DNA of 64,000 nucleotides, taken from Aggregatibacter sp. 2125159857 (GTDB lineage: Bacteria; Pseudomonadota; Gammaproteobacteria; Enterobacterales; Pasteurellaceae). The position numbers and the translations under genes are program-made. Below, piece after piece: positions 49,321 to 58,963 of this stretch. The stretch is from positions 558,001 through 622,000 of the forward strand of contig NZ_CP072548.1 in NCBI RefSeq assembly GCF_017798005.1, in the 5' to 3' direction. The notes beneath the pieces are model-generated. The model was not told the DNA's origin and made no database searches. It worked only from the letters and a program-made list of their open reading frames with translations. The stretch's first letter is position 1, and the number at the start of each line of letters is the position of its first letter.

Positions 49321-50811
49321 ATGCAAATCTACATCACTTTTGGCCTCTATTTGGCAATTATTTTAGGCATTGGGTTATACGCCTATCGTTCCACCAAAAA
49401 TTTTGATGATTACATTTTGGGTGGACGAAAAATGGGAAGTTTCGTGACCGCCATGTCTGCCGGTGCTTCCGACATGTCCGGCTGGCTATTAATGGGGTTA
49501 CCCGGCGCAATTTTCTTATCAGGTCTTTCCGAAGCATGGATTGCTGTCGGCTTAACCGTTGGTGCCTATTTGAACTATCGCGTTGTGGCAGGTCGTTTGC
49601 GGATTTTCACTGAGAAATATAGCAATGCGCTGACCCTGCCTGAGTTTTTTGCACAGCGTTTTCCTCGTCAGAAAAAAGCATTAAAAATTATTTCTTCAGG
49701 CATTATTCTCTTCTTCTTTACCATTTACTGCGCTTCCGGCGTGGTTGCGGGAGCGAAGTTATTCCAAAGCTTATTGGGCTTGGAATACTCCACCGCACTT
49801 TGGTTAGGGGCATTAGCGACCATTACTTACACCTTTATTGGTGGCTATTTAGCGGTTTCATGGAGTGATACTATCCAAGCCTCATTAATGATTTTCGCCC
49901 TGATTCTTGCGCCGGTTATGGTATTGCTCAACATCAGCTGGGATGAAATCACAATGTCTTTGGAAGCTAAATCTGCCGTCACCGGCATTCCTTACAGCAA
50001 CTGGCTGCACAATGTTTCCGGTATCGGTGTTATCTCTGCATTGGCTTGGGGCTTGGGTTATTTCGGACAACCACACATTCTTGCCCGTTTCATGGCAGCA
50101 GACTCTGTGGCTTCTCTCGAAAAAGCCCGTCGAATCGGAATTTCTTGGATGTTCCTCTGCCTTGGCGGCGCCGTTGCAGTGGGCTATTTTGGATTGGCCT
50201 ATTTCACCACCCAAAATATTGAACTATACAATGCAGAAGCAGTTTTCATTGAGTTAAGCAAAGCCATGTTTAACCCTTGGATTGTCGGTATCGTCTTATC
50301 CGCAATCTTAGCGGCGGTCATGAGTACCCTGTCCGCCCAATTATTAATGTGCTCTGCCGCAATTACGGAGGATTTCTATAAAGGTTTCTTCCGTAAAGGA
50401 GCCTCAAGCCTTGAATTGGTCTGGGTCGGTCGTTTAATGGTATTGTTAATCTCTGTGGTTGCCATCGCTATCGCACAAGATCCAAACTCTAAAGTAATGG
50501 GCTTAGTTTCCTATGCATGGGCAGGTTTTGGTGCCGCATTCGGTCCAGTGGTGATTCTTTCCCTGTTCAACCGCAATATTAGCTCCAAAGCGGCATTATG
50601 GGGAATGTTATCCGGCGCTATCACGGTGGTTGCTTGGAGCCCATTAATGAAATACTTGGGCTGGGAAGATTTGTCTCACCTCTATGAAATCGTCCCTGGC
50701 TTCTTGGTGTGTTCTTTCATCACCATTACCTCTTCCGTTTTCGCACCGGTACATCCGAAAGTGATGGAACAATTTGATGCCGCTTTAGCTGAATTTGAAG
50801 CACGACGCTAA
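49321..50811 (+). CDS. putP: Sodium/proline symporter PutP
   Basis: 496 residues of the SSS family with about 12-13 helices. Signatures: DDYILGGRKMGSFVTAMSAG, SDMSGWLLMGLPGAIF (sodium and proline sites) and GYFGQPHILARFMA. It feeds PutA with proline from outside. Strong AGGAG ribosome site. An uptake signal occurs within the gene (49794) and another just after its stop; a terminator ends the unit. Confidence 0.96.
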   Translation: MQIYITFGLYLAIILGIGLYAYRSTKNFDDYILGGRKMGSFVTAMSAGASDMSGWLLMGLPGAIFLSGLSEAWIAVGLTVGAYLNYRVVAGRLRIFTEKYSNALTLPEFFAQRFPRQKKALKIISSGIILFFFTIYCASGVVAGAKLFQSLLGLEYSTALWLGALATITYTFIGGYLAVSWSDTIQASLMIFALILAPVMVLLNISWDEITMSLEAKSAVTGIPYSNWLHNVSGIGVISALAWGLGYFGQPHILARFMAADSVASLEKARRIGISWMFLCLGGAVAVGYFGLAYFTTQNIELYNAEAVFIELSKAMFNPWIVGIVLSAILAAVMSTLSAQLLMCSAAITEDFYKGFFRKGASSLELVWVGRLMVLLISVVAIAIAQDPNSKVMGLVSYAWAGFGAAFGPVVILSLFNRNISSKAALWGMLSGAITVVAWSPLMKYLGWEDLSHLYEIVPGFLVCSFITITSSVFAPVHPKVMEQFDAALAEFEARR

Positions 50812-50834
50812 AAAAGTGCGGTCATTTTTAAATG

Positions 50835-50868
50835 TAAAATAGGGCGGAATTTCCGCCCTATTTTATAC
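50835..50868 (+). terminator. Terminator of putAP
   Basis: A 14-bp stem TAAAATAGGGCGGA/TCCGCCCTATTTTA, nearly fully palindromic, 23 bases past the putP stop. Its AT flanks would let it work in both directions. Confidence 0.92.
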
Positions 50869-50892
50869 ATTTCTTATTTAATTATGTAAATA

Positions 50893-50953
50893 AAAAATGA
50901 TCTGCATCCCAAACGTTGGACTCAACATCCAACCATTGAGGTGCAGATTTTTT
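50893..50953 (-). terminator. Terminator of the formate/nitrite channel gene
   Basis: Outer stem ATCTGCA/TGCAGAT with an inner hairpin TTGGA/TCCAA. The minus strand ends in ATCATTTTTTATTT, and the plus strand in ATTTTTTATGG, so it may act on both strands. Confidence 0.75.
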
Positions 50954-50957
50954 ATGG

Positions 50958-51749
50958 CTAAATGCAATAATCTTCTTTTAACAGATGACGATAGGCATAA
51001 AGGTAAGAGGCGCCGACAAATGCTGCACCGTCGGTGACATTGCCTAGAAAGACCGGAATCATGTTAAAGAAAAATTGGTGCCAAGTGACATTCGCGCCGG
51101 CAAAAATGCCTGCCGGAATAATAAACATATTAGCGACAAAGTGTTGTAATCCAACAAGAACGAAAATCATCACCGGGAACCACATGGCAAGGATTCGGCC
51201 GGAGGTTTGTTTCGCGCCGAAATAGAACCAAATGCCCATACAGACCATCCAGTTACAGGCGATGGCGGAAAGAAAGGCTCGACCAAAATCCATTTGCACT
51301 TTGGCTTCGGCAATGGCGATAGTTTTTGCGGCAGCTGCACCTTCTGAAAGCCCGACATAATGTCCTAAGAAATAGGCCATAAAAAGCGCACCGGCTAAAT
51401 TTCCTAAGCTGACGACAATCCAGTTACGAAAGAGTTTCTTAAAGCTCACTCTTCTGGTTAAACGGCCTAATGCCATCATCATGTTGCCGGTGGCCAGTTC
51501 ACCGCCGCCGATTAAAATACAAATTAAACAAATTGGGAAGACTGCCGCGCCTAGCAGGGTGGCTAATCCACTCCATTCTGGTGGAATGCCACTCACCACT
51601 TTTAAATAGGCCATATAACCAAAACTGACATAGCCACCGCCTAAAAAGCTTAAAATCGCTAGCGTTTTTAAGCGTCCTTCTGATTTCGCATAACTTTTTT
51701 CAATGACATCTTGTAAGATTTCATGGGGGTAAAGATCACGGTGTTGCAT
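50958..51749 (-). CDS. Formate/nitrite transporter family protein
   Basis: 263 residues, six helices, FNT family pentameric channel. Family motifs: GGGELATGNMMM near residue 82 and NWIVVSLGNLAGALFMA, with GLQHFVANMFIIPAGI and NMIPVFLGNVTDGAAFVG near the end. It could be FocA, NirC or FdhC; there is no pfl or fdh gene beside it. With nrf in the same window nitrite or formate are both sensible substrates. GAGGAAAAAC precedes the ATG. Confidence 0.88.
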   Translation of the reverse strand: MQHRDLYPHEILQDVIEKSYAKSEGRLKTLAILSFLGGGYVSFGYMAYLKVVSGIPPEWSGLATLLGAAVFPICLICILIGGGELATGNMMMALGRLTRRVSFKKLFRNWIVVSLGNLAGALFMAYFLGHYVGLSEGAAAAKTIAIAEAKVQMDFGRAFLSAIACNWMVCMGIWFYFGAKQTSGRILAMWFPVMIFVLVGLQHFVANMFIIPAGIFAGANVTWHQFFFNMIPVFLGNVTDGAAFVGASYLYAYRHLLKEDYCI

Positions 51750-51876
51750 AGTTTTTCCTCTAATGAAATAAGATGGTAAAAATCTAGCAAAGCAAAAGAA
51801 AAAACGAAAGAATTGTTAAATATATATACGGCGTTTTAGTTATAACGAAAGTGAATAAGCGTTGGGCGTGTCATTG

Positions 51877-51920
51877 TGCGGTGAATTTTAAAAACGTTTT
51901 TAAAAACCACCGCACTTTTT
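51877..51920. repeat. Inverted uptake-signal pair downstream of ffh
   Basis: GTGCGGTG and CACCGCAC face each other across about 26 bases and an AAAACG/CGTTTT inner palindrome. It lies between ffh (3' end at 51941) and the channel gene promoter, both on the minus strand. A T-run follows on the plus strand only. Confidence 0.7.
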
Positions 51921-51940
51921 ATGTGGGGAGAGGGGGGCGT

Positions 51941-53320
51941 TTAGCGTCTAAACATTCCGCCTAATCCGCCGAGCCCGCCGCCCATTAAGCCTTGCATGCC
52001 GCGCATCATTTTTGCCATGCCGCCTTTACGCATTTTCTTCATCATACGTTGCATTTCGTCAAATTGTTTGAGCAGCTTGTTTACATCTTGCACCTGCGTG
52101 CCGGAACCAAGAGCAATGCGACGACGGCGAGAACCTTTGATGATGTCCGGATTCGCGCGTTCTTTTAAGGTCATGGAATTAATGATGGCTTCGAGTTTGT
52201 TGAACATTTTGTCATCCACCTGATTTTTCACATGATCCGGCAGGTTTTTCGCGCCCGGTAATTTTTCTAACATGGACATCATACCACCCATTTTTTTCAT
52301 TTCGCGTAATTGTTCGCGGAAATCTTCTAAGGTGAAATCGTCGCCTTTTTTAAATTTTTGCGCCATTTTTTCCGCTTTTTCACGGTCAACGGAACGTTCT
52401 AAATCTTCAATCAAAGAAAGTACATCACCCATGCCGAGAATGCGTGACGCCACCCGATCCGGATGGAAAGGTTCTAAGGCATCGGTTTTTTCACCCACCC
52501 CGAGGAATTTAATCGGCTTGCCGGTGATTTGGCGAATAGACAACGCTGCACCACCGCGGGCATCGCCGTCCACTTTGGTGAGGATGACTCCGGTAAGTGG
52601 CAAAGCCTCATTAAAGGCTTTTGCCGTATTCGCTGCATCCTGACCGGTCATAGCATCCACGGTGAAGAGCGTTTCGATTGGATTTAATGCCGCATGAACC
52701 TGCTTGATTTCATCCATCATTTCACTATCAACGTGCAAACGACCTGCAGTATCCACGATCAGCACATCGTAGAATTTTAATTTCGCGTCTGCCAACGCGG
52801 CTTTCGCAATATCTACCGGCTTTTGTTTCACATCAGACGGGAAAAAATCAACATTAACCCCTTGTGCGAGGGTTTCTAATTGTTTGATCGCTGCAGGACG
52901 GTAAACGTCGGCAGAAACAACAAGCACTTTTTTCTTATGACGTTCACGCAGAAATTTGGCCAGTTTACCCACGCTGGTGGTTTTTCCCGCCCCTTGCAGA
53001 CCCGCCATTAAAATCACGGCAGGCGGTTGGGTAGCCAGATTTAAACTTTCGTTGGCTTCACCCATCGCCGCTTCTAATTCGGCTTGGACGATTTTGACGA
53101 ATTCTTGTCCCGGGGTGAGGCTTTTATTGACTTCTACTCCAATGGCACGTTCTTTTACATTGTTAATAAAATCGCGCACGACCGGCAATGCCACATCGGC
53201 TTCTAACAATGCCATGCGAACTTCTCGCAAAGTTTCTTTAATGTTATCTTCGGTTAAACGACCTCGACCGCTGATATTGCGTAAGGTTTTGGAAAGACGA
53301 TCGGATAAATTCTCAAACAT
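51941..53320 (-). CDS. ffh: Signal recognition particle GTPase Ffh (SRP54)
   Basis: 459 residues. It binds signal sequences of nascent membrane proteins with 4.5S RNA and docks on FtsY. The N domain starts MFENLSDRLSKTLRNI. The G domain has GLQGAGKTTSVGKLA (G1), DTAGRLH (G3) and TKVDGDARGGAAL (G4 region). The C-terminal methionine-rich M domain ends MMRGMQGLMGGGLGG. It is divergent from ypjD, as in many gammaproteobacteria. Confidence 0.97.
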   Translation of the reverse strand: MFENLSDRLSKTLRNISGRGRLTEDNIKETLREVRMALLEADVALPVVRDFINNVKERAIGVEVNKSLTPGQEFVKIVQAELEAAMGEANESLNLATQPPAVILMAGLQGAGKTTSVGKLAKFLRERHKKKVLVVSADVYRPAAIKQLETLAQGVNVDFFPSDVKQKPVDIAKAALADAKLKFYDVLIVDTAGRLHVDSEMMDEIKQVHAALNPIETLFTVDAMTGQDAANTAKAFNEALPLTGVILTKVDGDARGGAALSIRQITGKPIKFLGVGEKTDALEPFHPDRVASRILGMGDVLSLIEDLERSVDREKAEKMAQKFKKGDDFTLEDFREQLREMKKMGGMMSMLEKLPGAKNLPDHVKNQVDDKMFNKLEAIINSMTLKERANPDIIKGSRRRRIALGSGTQVQDVNKLLKQFDEMQRMMKKMRKGGMAKMMRGMQGLMGGGLGGLGGMFRR

Positions 53321-53472
53321 AATATTTCCTGTGGTTAAATCGGAAAGGTATCATCGATAAAATGCCGTTCATTATACTGAAATTCCGCGCATTTTCACGT
53401 CAAATAAAGTCGTGGCGATTTTAGCTTGATCTCGTTAGAATAAAACGCCAACAAAACAAAGGAAGAATAATT

Positions 53473-54267
53473 ATGTGGTTTGCTGTTTTATCAATTCTTT
53501 TTTACCTCATCAGTGTGTTACGCATTGCGCCGATTTTATTAACCTCGCAAGTGGCGGGAGCCGATGTTAAAACTAAAAAAACACAGTTTTTTTTGACCGC
53601 ACTTTTGGCGGTGGTTTTTCACCTTATTAGCACTTTCCCACTATTGGGAAACTTAGCGGAAGGGCAGAATTTTAGCATTATGGAAGTGGCTTCATTGATG
53701 AGCGTCATGATCGCCATACTTGCCACGTTAGCCATGTTGCGCGTTAACACCATGTGGTTTGTGTTACCGATTGTTTATTGTTTTTCCATTATTAATTTGA
53801 TTTATGCCACTTTTCTACCAAGCCACATCATTCAATTGTTGAATCAAAATACATCAATGCTTTTTCACATCGGCTTGTCGATTTTTGCCTATGCCGTGTG
53901 CTGTATCGCGACCCTGTATGCGATTCAGTTGGTCTGGCTTGATCGTCGTTTGAAAAGCAAAAAGATGACTTTTTCACCAATGGTGCCGCCGCTTATGACA
54001 GTAGAACGTCATTTTTTCCGTTTATTGGTCAGTGGCGAAGTATTGATGACATTCACCCTCATCTCCGGCACCTTTCATTTGGTTAATGCTATGACGCCGG
54101 ATAATATTCATAAAGGTTTATTTTCGTTGTTCGGCTGGATTGTATTCGGCATTGCGATTTTGGGCTATAAGCACTACCGCTGGCGTGGAAAAAAGATGAT
54201 TATTTATGCAATTTCAGGTATGATTTTGCTCACGATTGCTTATTTCGGTAGTCGTCTGATTGTGTAA
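53473..54267 (+). CDS. ypjD: YpjD/CcsA-HemX family inner-membrane protein
   Basis: 264 residues with about eight hydrophobic helices, starting MWFAVLSILFYLISV. It belongs to the cytochrome c assembly (CcsA/ResC) superfamily, with conserved His in MLFHIGLSIFAYAVC and HKGLFSLFGWIVF. E. coli YpjD is a copper-stress-related membrane protein of unclear function; it is always next to ffh and yfjD, as here. A haem-handling role is possible only by family. Confidence 0.88.
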   Translation: MWFAVLSILFYLISVLRIAPILLTSQVAGADVKTKKTQFFLTALLAVVFHLISTFPLLGNLAEGQNFSIMEVASLMSVMIAILATLAMLRVNTMWFVLPIVYCFSIINLIYATFLPSHIIQLLNQNTSMLFHIGLSIFAYAVCCIATLYAIQLVWLDRRLKSKKMTFSPMVPPLMTVERHFFRLLVSGEVLMTFTLISGTFHLVNAMTPDNIHKGLFSLFGWIVFGIAILGYKHYRWRGKKMIIYAISGMILLTIAYFGSRLIV

Positions 54268-54342
54268 TATCAGTAAATGAGAAAAAAGTGCGGTGAGTTT
54301 TTCCCGCCTTTTTTATTTTTAAGTCAATGTAAGGATTTCACT

Positions 54343-55605
54343 TTGGACAGTATTCCCCTTAGTACGTTATTTATCATTTTAATTGCCTGTTTGGTCCTTT
54401 CTGCCTATTTTTCCGGCTCCGAAACAGGTTTGCTTTCTTTAAATAAATATCGCCTGCGTTTTTTAGCAGAGCAGGGCAATAAAGGCGCCAAAAAAGCGGA
54501 GATGTTGCTTGCTAAACCGGACAAACTACTGAGTTTTATTCTTATCTTTAATAACCTTGTGAATATTAGTGCCTCCGCAATTGCGACCGTGATTGGGATG
54601 CGATTATATGGCGATGCCGGTGTGGCGATTGCCACCGGTGCATTAACGTTCGTGATGTTGATTTTCTCTGAAATTTTCCCCAAAACTGTGGCAGCGATGC
54701 ACCCGGAAAAAGTGGGATTGACCTCGAGCCATCTATTAACCCCATTACTCAAGGTTTTTGCTCCTTTAGTTTGGGTGATGAATGTGTTCACCAAATTTTT
54801 AATGCGTTTAGTGGGCTTAAAACCGGATCTGAAGAAACAAGTCATTAGCCGCGAAGAATTGCGCAGCATCGTTTCCGAAGCGGGAGAAGCGACACCGGAT
54901 GAGCAACATCCGCAAATGTTGCTGTCTATTTTGGATATGGAAACCGTTACCGTGGATGACATCATGGTGCCGCGCAATGAAATCGGCGGCATTGATATTG
55001 ATGATGACTGGAAATCTATCATGCGACAGCTCAATCATGCGGCACATAACCGCGTGGTGTTGTATAAAGGCAGTATGGACGAAAACGTACTGGGTATTTT
55101 ACGCGTGCGTGAAGCGTTCCGTTTGTTGCTGGAAAAAAATGAATTTACCAAAGAAACCTTGATTCGTGCTGCCGATGAAGTGTATTTCATTCCTGAAGGC
55201 ACGGCTTTAAAGACGCAATTAGCTAATTTCCGTAATAAAAAAGAGCGTATCGGCTTGGTGGTGGATGAATATGGCGATATTAAAGGTTTGGTTACCTTGG
55301 AAGACATTTTGGAAGAAATCGTGGGCGATTTCACCACCTCTAACACGCCGACCATTGATGAAGAAGTGATGCCACAATCTGATGGTTCAATGATTATTGA
55401 AGGTTCTGCCAATTTGCGCGATTTAAATAAAATGTTTCATTGGAATTTGGACACTGAAGATGCCCGCACATTTAACGGTTTGATTTTGGAACACTTAGAA
55501 GAAATCCCTGAAGAAGGCACTGTCTGTGAAATTAATGGCTTACGCATTACTATTTTAGAAGTGGGTGAAAATATGATTAAACAGGCAAAAGTCGTGAAAT
55601 TATAG
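54343..55605 (+). CDS. CNNM/CBS-domain transporter, CorB/YfjD type
   Basis: 420 residues if translation starts at the TTG 54343 (LDSIPLSTLF), which has TAAGGA eight bases upstream. An ATG at 54277 adds a low-complexity tail running through an uptake signal. Domains: DUF21 membrane part (SAYFSGSETGLLSLNKYRLR), two CBS domains (VDDIMVPRNEIGGID, RIGLVVDEYGDIKGLVTLEDILEEIVGDF) and a CorC_HlyC domain (DARTFNGLILEHL). Family members move magnesium or protect against it. Its order ffh, ypjD, corB matches E. coli. Confidence 0.9.
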   Translation: MDSIPLSTLFIILIACLVLSAYFSGSETGLLSLNKYRLRFLAEQGNKGAKKAEMLLAKPDKLLSFILIFNNLVNISASAIATVIGMRLYGDAGVAIATGALTFVMLIFSEIFPKTVAAMHPEKVGLTSSHLLTPLLKVFAPLVWVMNVFTKFLMRLVGLKPDLKKQVISREELRSIVSEAGEATPDEQHPQMLLSILDMETVTVDDIMVPRNEIGGIDIDDDWKSIMRQLNHAAHNRVVLYKGSMDENVLGILRVREAFRLLLEKNEFTKETLIRAADEVYFIPEGTALKTQLANFRNKKERIGLVVDEYGDIKGLVTLEDILEEIVGDFTTSNTPTIDEEVMPQSDGSMIIEGSANLRDLNKMFHWNLDTEDARTFNGLILEHLEEIPEEGTVCEINGLRITILEVGENMIKQAKVVKL

Positions 55606-55623
55606 CGCGCCTTGATGAAGACA

Positions 55624-55672
55624 AATCCGTACCTGAAAGTCTCTTAACAGAGAAGACAAGGTGCGGATTTTT
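55624..55672 (+). terminator. Terminator after the CorB-type gene
   Basis: A stem AATCCGTACCT/AGGTGCGGATT with inner GTCTCTTAACAGAGAAGAC hairpin, followed by TTTGTTTTTTT. Confidence 0.85.
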
Positions 55673-55720
55673 GTTTTTTTAAATCAATATGGCATGTCAT
55701 CAGCCGCAGAATACGCGAGA

Positions 55721-56302
55721 TTATTTTTCAATAATCTGCTTAACCAAGGTTTGTAACGTCGGAATGACTTCCTGTGCAAACCAAGGGTTTTTCGCCTGCC
55801 AGAGTTGATTTCGTGGAGAGGGATGCACTAAGGGCAAAAAGTGCGGTAGAAATTCACGGTAGTTTTTTACTGTGTCCGTCACGTTCAGCGTATTGCCCGG
55901 CAGGTAATAACGTTGCGCATATTGCCCGATGAGAATGGTCAATTCAAGTTGAGGGAGTTGTGCCAAAATTTGAGGATGCCATTTTGCGGCAAAACCTTTA
56001 CGTGGTGGTAAATCACCGGATTTTCCTTTGCCCGGATAATAAAAATCCATGGGAATCACGGCAAATAAGCCGGAATGATAGAACAGATCGCGATCTACAC
56101 CGAGCCAATGACGAAGTCGATCGCCACTTTGATCGTTCCAATACAAGCGACTATTTTGTGCTTTTAACCCCGGCGCCTGCCCCACAATGTTAATGCGAGC
56201 GGTAACAGGCGCTGCGAACAAGGGCGCAATACCTCTGTCGGTGAAAGAACGATTTTCCGGATCCGCCATAATGGCTTGGGTGATTTGATCCTGCGTTTGC
56301 AT
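55721..56302 (-). CDS. Uracil-DNA glycosylase superfamily protein
   Basis: 193 residues from MQTQDQITQAIMADP (ATG 56302, GGAGG upstream). UDG-fold motifs are visible: IVGQAPGLKAQ near residue 40 and the C-terminal HPSPRNQLW. It resembles the YcaR-type short UDG-superfamily proteins of Pasteurellaceae and not Ung. Activity on uracil is not established by sequence. An uptake signal (about 55840) is in the coding region. It shares direction with and follows mpl by 15 bases. Confidence 0.8.
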   Translation of the reverse strand: MQTQDQITQAIMADPENRSFTDRGIAPLFAAPVTARINIVGQAPGLKAQNSRLYWNDQSGDRLRHWLGVDRDLFYHSGLFAVIPMDFYYPGKGKSGDLPPRKGFAAKWHPQILAQLPQLELTILIGQYAQRYYLPGNTLNVTDTVKNYREFLPHFLPLVHPSPRNQLWQAKNPWFAQEVIPTLQTLVKQIIEK

Positions 56303-56328
56303 ACACACCTCCAACGTTGTGTTAACGA

Positions 56329-57702
56329 TTACGCCGTTTTCTTTTCCAATGCGTCTAACAGCTTCTGATGAATACCGCCAAAGCTGCCGTTCGACATCAC
56401 CAAAATATGATCCGTTGGTTTGGCTTCAGCTGCAATGAGATGAACAAAGTCATCCAAATTATCGCTGTCATACGCTGGCTGAGTTAAATGCGCAGCGATT
56501 TCCGCCACTTTCCACGGAATGGTGTCCGGTTGAAATAAAAATACCGCATCTGCTTTTTCTAAAGCTGGCGCGATGTCCTCTTTATGTACGCCCATTTTCA
56601 TGGTGTTAGAACGCGGTTCCAATACCGCCAAAATACGTTCATTTTGCCCCACTTTATCGCGAAGTGCGGTCAATGTAGCTTGTATTTCTGTTGGATGATG
56701 GGCGAAATCATCGTAAACTGTCACGCCCTGAACATTTCCCTTCACTTCCAAGCGGCGTTTTGCGTTAATAAATGTCCCCAGCGCCGCACAGGCATTTTCA
56801 ATACTTACGCCCGCATGATGCGCCGCCGCAATCGCCATTAAGCCGTTACGCATATTGTGCTCGCCTACAATATTCCAATGCACCTCTGCCACTTTTTCAC
56901 CGTTATGGAACACGGCAAATTCCGTGCAATCGTGTTTAATGCGTTCCGCATACCATTCTTGATCGCGACCGACATATTGGCATTCAGACCAACAACCCAT
57001 TGATAAAGTTTGTTGAACGCTTTCTTCATGAGCAAAAGAGAGAATCCGTCCATTGTTTGGAATGGTACGAATCATGTGGTGGAACTGACGTTGAATGGCT
57101 TTCAAATCATCAAAAATATCCGCATGATCAAAACCAATATTATTAATAATCAACGTGCGCGGGTTGTAATGCACAAATTTTGAGCGTTTATCAAAAAATG
57201 CCGTGTCATATTCATCCGCTTCAATCACGAAATACGGGCTCTTACCTAAACGGGCGGAAATCCCGAAATTGCCTGCAATACCACCGATTAAAAAGCCCGG
57301 TTGCAAACCGTTTTGTTCCAAAATCCACGTCAGCATCCCGGTGGTGGTGGTTTTTCCATGGGTTCCTGATACCGCCAGAACCCAACGATCACGTAATAAA
57401 TGATCATGCAACCACTGTGGCCCTGAGGTATAAGGCAGGTTATTTGCCAACATATATTCAATACAAGGATTACCGCGTTTCATGGCATTGCCCACAATCA
57501 CCATATCCGGTGCAGGTTGCAGTTGGCTTGGGTCAAAGTGCGGTATGATTTCAATGTTATTTTCCGCAAGGAACGTGCTCATCGGTGGGTAAACGTTGGT
57601 GTCAGAACCGGTAACATGGTAGCCCATTTGTTTGGCAATCATGGCAATACCGCCCATAAACGTGCCGCAAATACCTAAAATATGAAGATGTTTGGTTGTC
57701 AT
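56329..57702 (-). CDS. mpl: Murein tripeptide ligase Mpl
   Basis: 457 residues of the Mur ligase family. It joins UDP-MurNAc to the recycled tripeptide L-Ala-gamma-D-Glu-mDAP in the cytosol. The N-terminal ILGICGTFMGGIAMIAKQMGYHV is Mpl-specific; the ATP site is SGTHGKTTTTGM, and DDFAHHPTEIQATL identifies the C-terminal domain. It complements AmpD (15164) in wall recycling. Divergent from fbp. Confidence 0.96.
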   Translation of the reverse strand: MTTKHLHILGICGTFMGGIAMIAKQMGYHVTGSDTNVYPPMSTFLAENNIEIIPHFDPSQLQPAPDMVIVGNAMKRGNPCIEYMLANNLPYTSGPQWLHDHLLRDRWVLAVSGTHGKTTTTGMLTWILEQNGLQPGFLIGGIAGNFGISARLGKSPYFVIEADEYDTAFFDKRSKFVHYNPRTLIINNIGFDHADIFDDLKAIQRQFHHMIRTIPNNGRILSFAHEESVQQTLSMGCWSECQYVGRDQEWYAERIKHDCTEFAVFHNGEKVAEVHWNIVGEHNMRNGLMAIAAAHHAGVSIENACAALGTFINAKRRLEVKGNVQGVTVYDDFAHHPTEIQATLTALRDKVGQNERILAVLEPRSNTMKMGVHKEDIAPALEKADAVFLFQPDTIPWKVAEIAAHLTQPAYDSDNLDDFVHLIAAEAKPTDHILVMSNGSFGGIHQKLLDALEKKTA

Positions 57703-57856
57703 TTGGAGTCCTTATTCCTTCCAATTTCTGATGTAAAGGCGAAAAATGTGTTGTGAATCACAGAAATAGGAATCTTTTTAATCATCTGAAAACGGAGCTG
57801 TTATAATAAGACAAGTTACGATTTGAGTAAATTTATTCATCAAATAAGGAAAAAGT

Positions 57857-58861
57857 ATGAAAACGTTAGGCGAATTTATTGTAGAAAAACAAGCGGAATA
57901 CCCAAATGCTAAAGGGGAATTAAGTGGCATTTTGTCCTCAATTCGCTTAGTGGCAAAAGTGATTCACCGCGATATTAACAAAGCCGGCTTAACTAACAAT
58001 ATTATCGGCAACTCCGGTGTAGAAAATGTGCAAGGCGAAGCGCAAATGAAATTAGACTTGTTCGCTCACAACACGATGAAACAAGCCCTCATGAGCCGCG
58101 AAGAAGTGGCTGGTTTTGCTTCCGAAGAAGAAGAAAATTTCATTGCTTTTGATACGGAGCGTGGTCGCAACGCGAAATACGTCATTTTAACCGACCCATT
58201 GGACGGTTCCTCCAATATTGATGTTAACGTTGCCGTCGGTACCATTTTCTCCATTTATCGCCGCATTTCACCGGTAGGCACGCCGGTCACCTTAGAAGAC
58301 TTTATGCAACCGGGTAATCGCCAAGTGGCAGCAGGCTATATCGTGTATGGTTCCTCCACTATGTTGGTTTATACCACAGGACATGGCGTCAACGGCTTTA
58401 CTTACGATCCATCACTCGGTGTGTTCTGCCTCTCTCATGAAAACATTCAAATTCCAAAAACCGGTAAAATTTATTCCATTAACGAAGGGCAATACCTCAA
58501 ATTCCCGGTAGGCGTGAAAAAATACCTGAAATATTGCCAAGAAGAAGATAAAGAAACTCAACGTCCTTACACTTCTCGTTATATCGGTTCTTTGGTGTCC
58601 GACTTCCACCGCAACATGCTTAAAGGCGGTATCTATATTTATCCAAGTGCCACAAACTACCCGAACGGCAAATTGCGTTTACTTTATGAAGGCAACCCAA
58701 TGGCATTCTTGGCAGAACAAGCCGGCGGTGTGGCAAGTGACGGTTATAACCGCATTTTGGATATTCAACCGACTGCATTACACCAACGCGTTCCACTTTT
58801 CATTGGTTCCAGAGAAATGGTGAAAAAAGCCGAACAATTAATGCGTGATTTTAAAGAGTAA
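57857..58861 (+). CDS. fbp: Class I fructose-1,6-bisphosphatase
   Basis: 334 residues. Gluconeogenic hydrolysis of fructose 1,6-bisphosphate. The metal and substrate motif [20 protein letters not shown] sits near residue 113, and [19 protein letters not shown] near residue 275. Starts [16 protein letters not shown] with AAGGA upstream. Codons are strongly biased. A terminator at 58913 follows. Confidence 0.97.
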   Translation: MKTLGEFIVEKQAEYPNAKGELSGILSSIRLVAKVIHRDINKAGLTNNIIGNSGVENVQGEAQMKLDLFAHNTMKQALMSREEVAGFASEEEENFIAFDTERGRNAKYVILTDPLDGSSNIDVNVAVGTIFSIYRRISPVGTPVTLEDFMQPGNRQVAAGYIVYGSSTMLVYTTGHGVNGFTYDPSLGVFCLSHENIQIPKTGKIYSINEGQYLKFPVGVKKYLKYCQEEDKETQRPYTSRYIGSLVSDFHRNMLKGGIYIYPSATNYPNGKLRLLYEGNPMAFLAEQAGGVASDGYNRILDIQPTALHQRVPLFIGSREMVKKAEQLMRDFKE

Positions 58862-58912
58862 TCCATTAAGTGCGGTCAGAAAATGACGCATTTCATTTAA
58901 AAAAACGTTCAT

Positions 58913-58946
58913 AAAAAAACCTCCTCAATTCTGAGGAGGTTTTTTC
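58913..58946 (+). terminator. Terminator between fbp and a convergent membrane-protein gene
   Basis: Stem AAACCTCCTC/GAGGAGGTTT with a short AATTCT loop and runs of A and T on the two sides, so it can serve fbp (+) and the convergent gene (-). Confidence 0.93.
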
Positions 58947-58963
58947 TTACCAAAATAATGCGA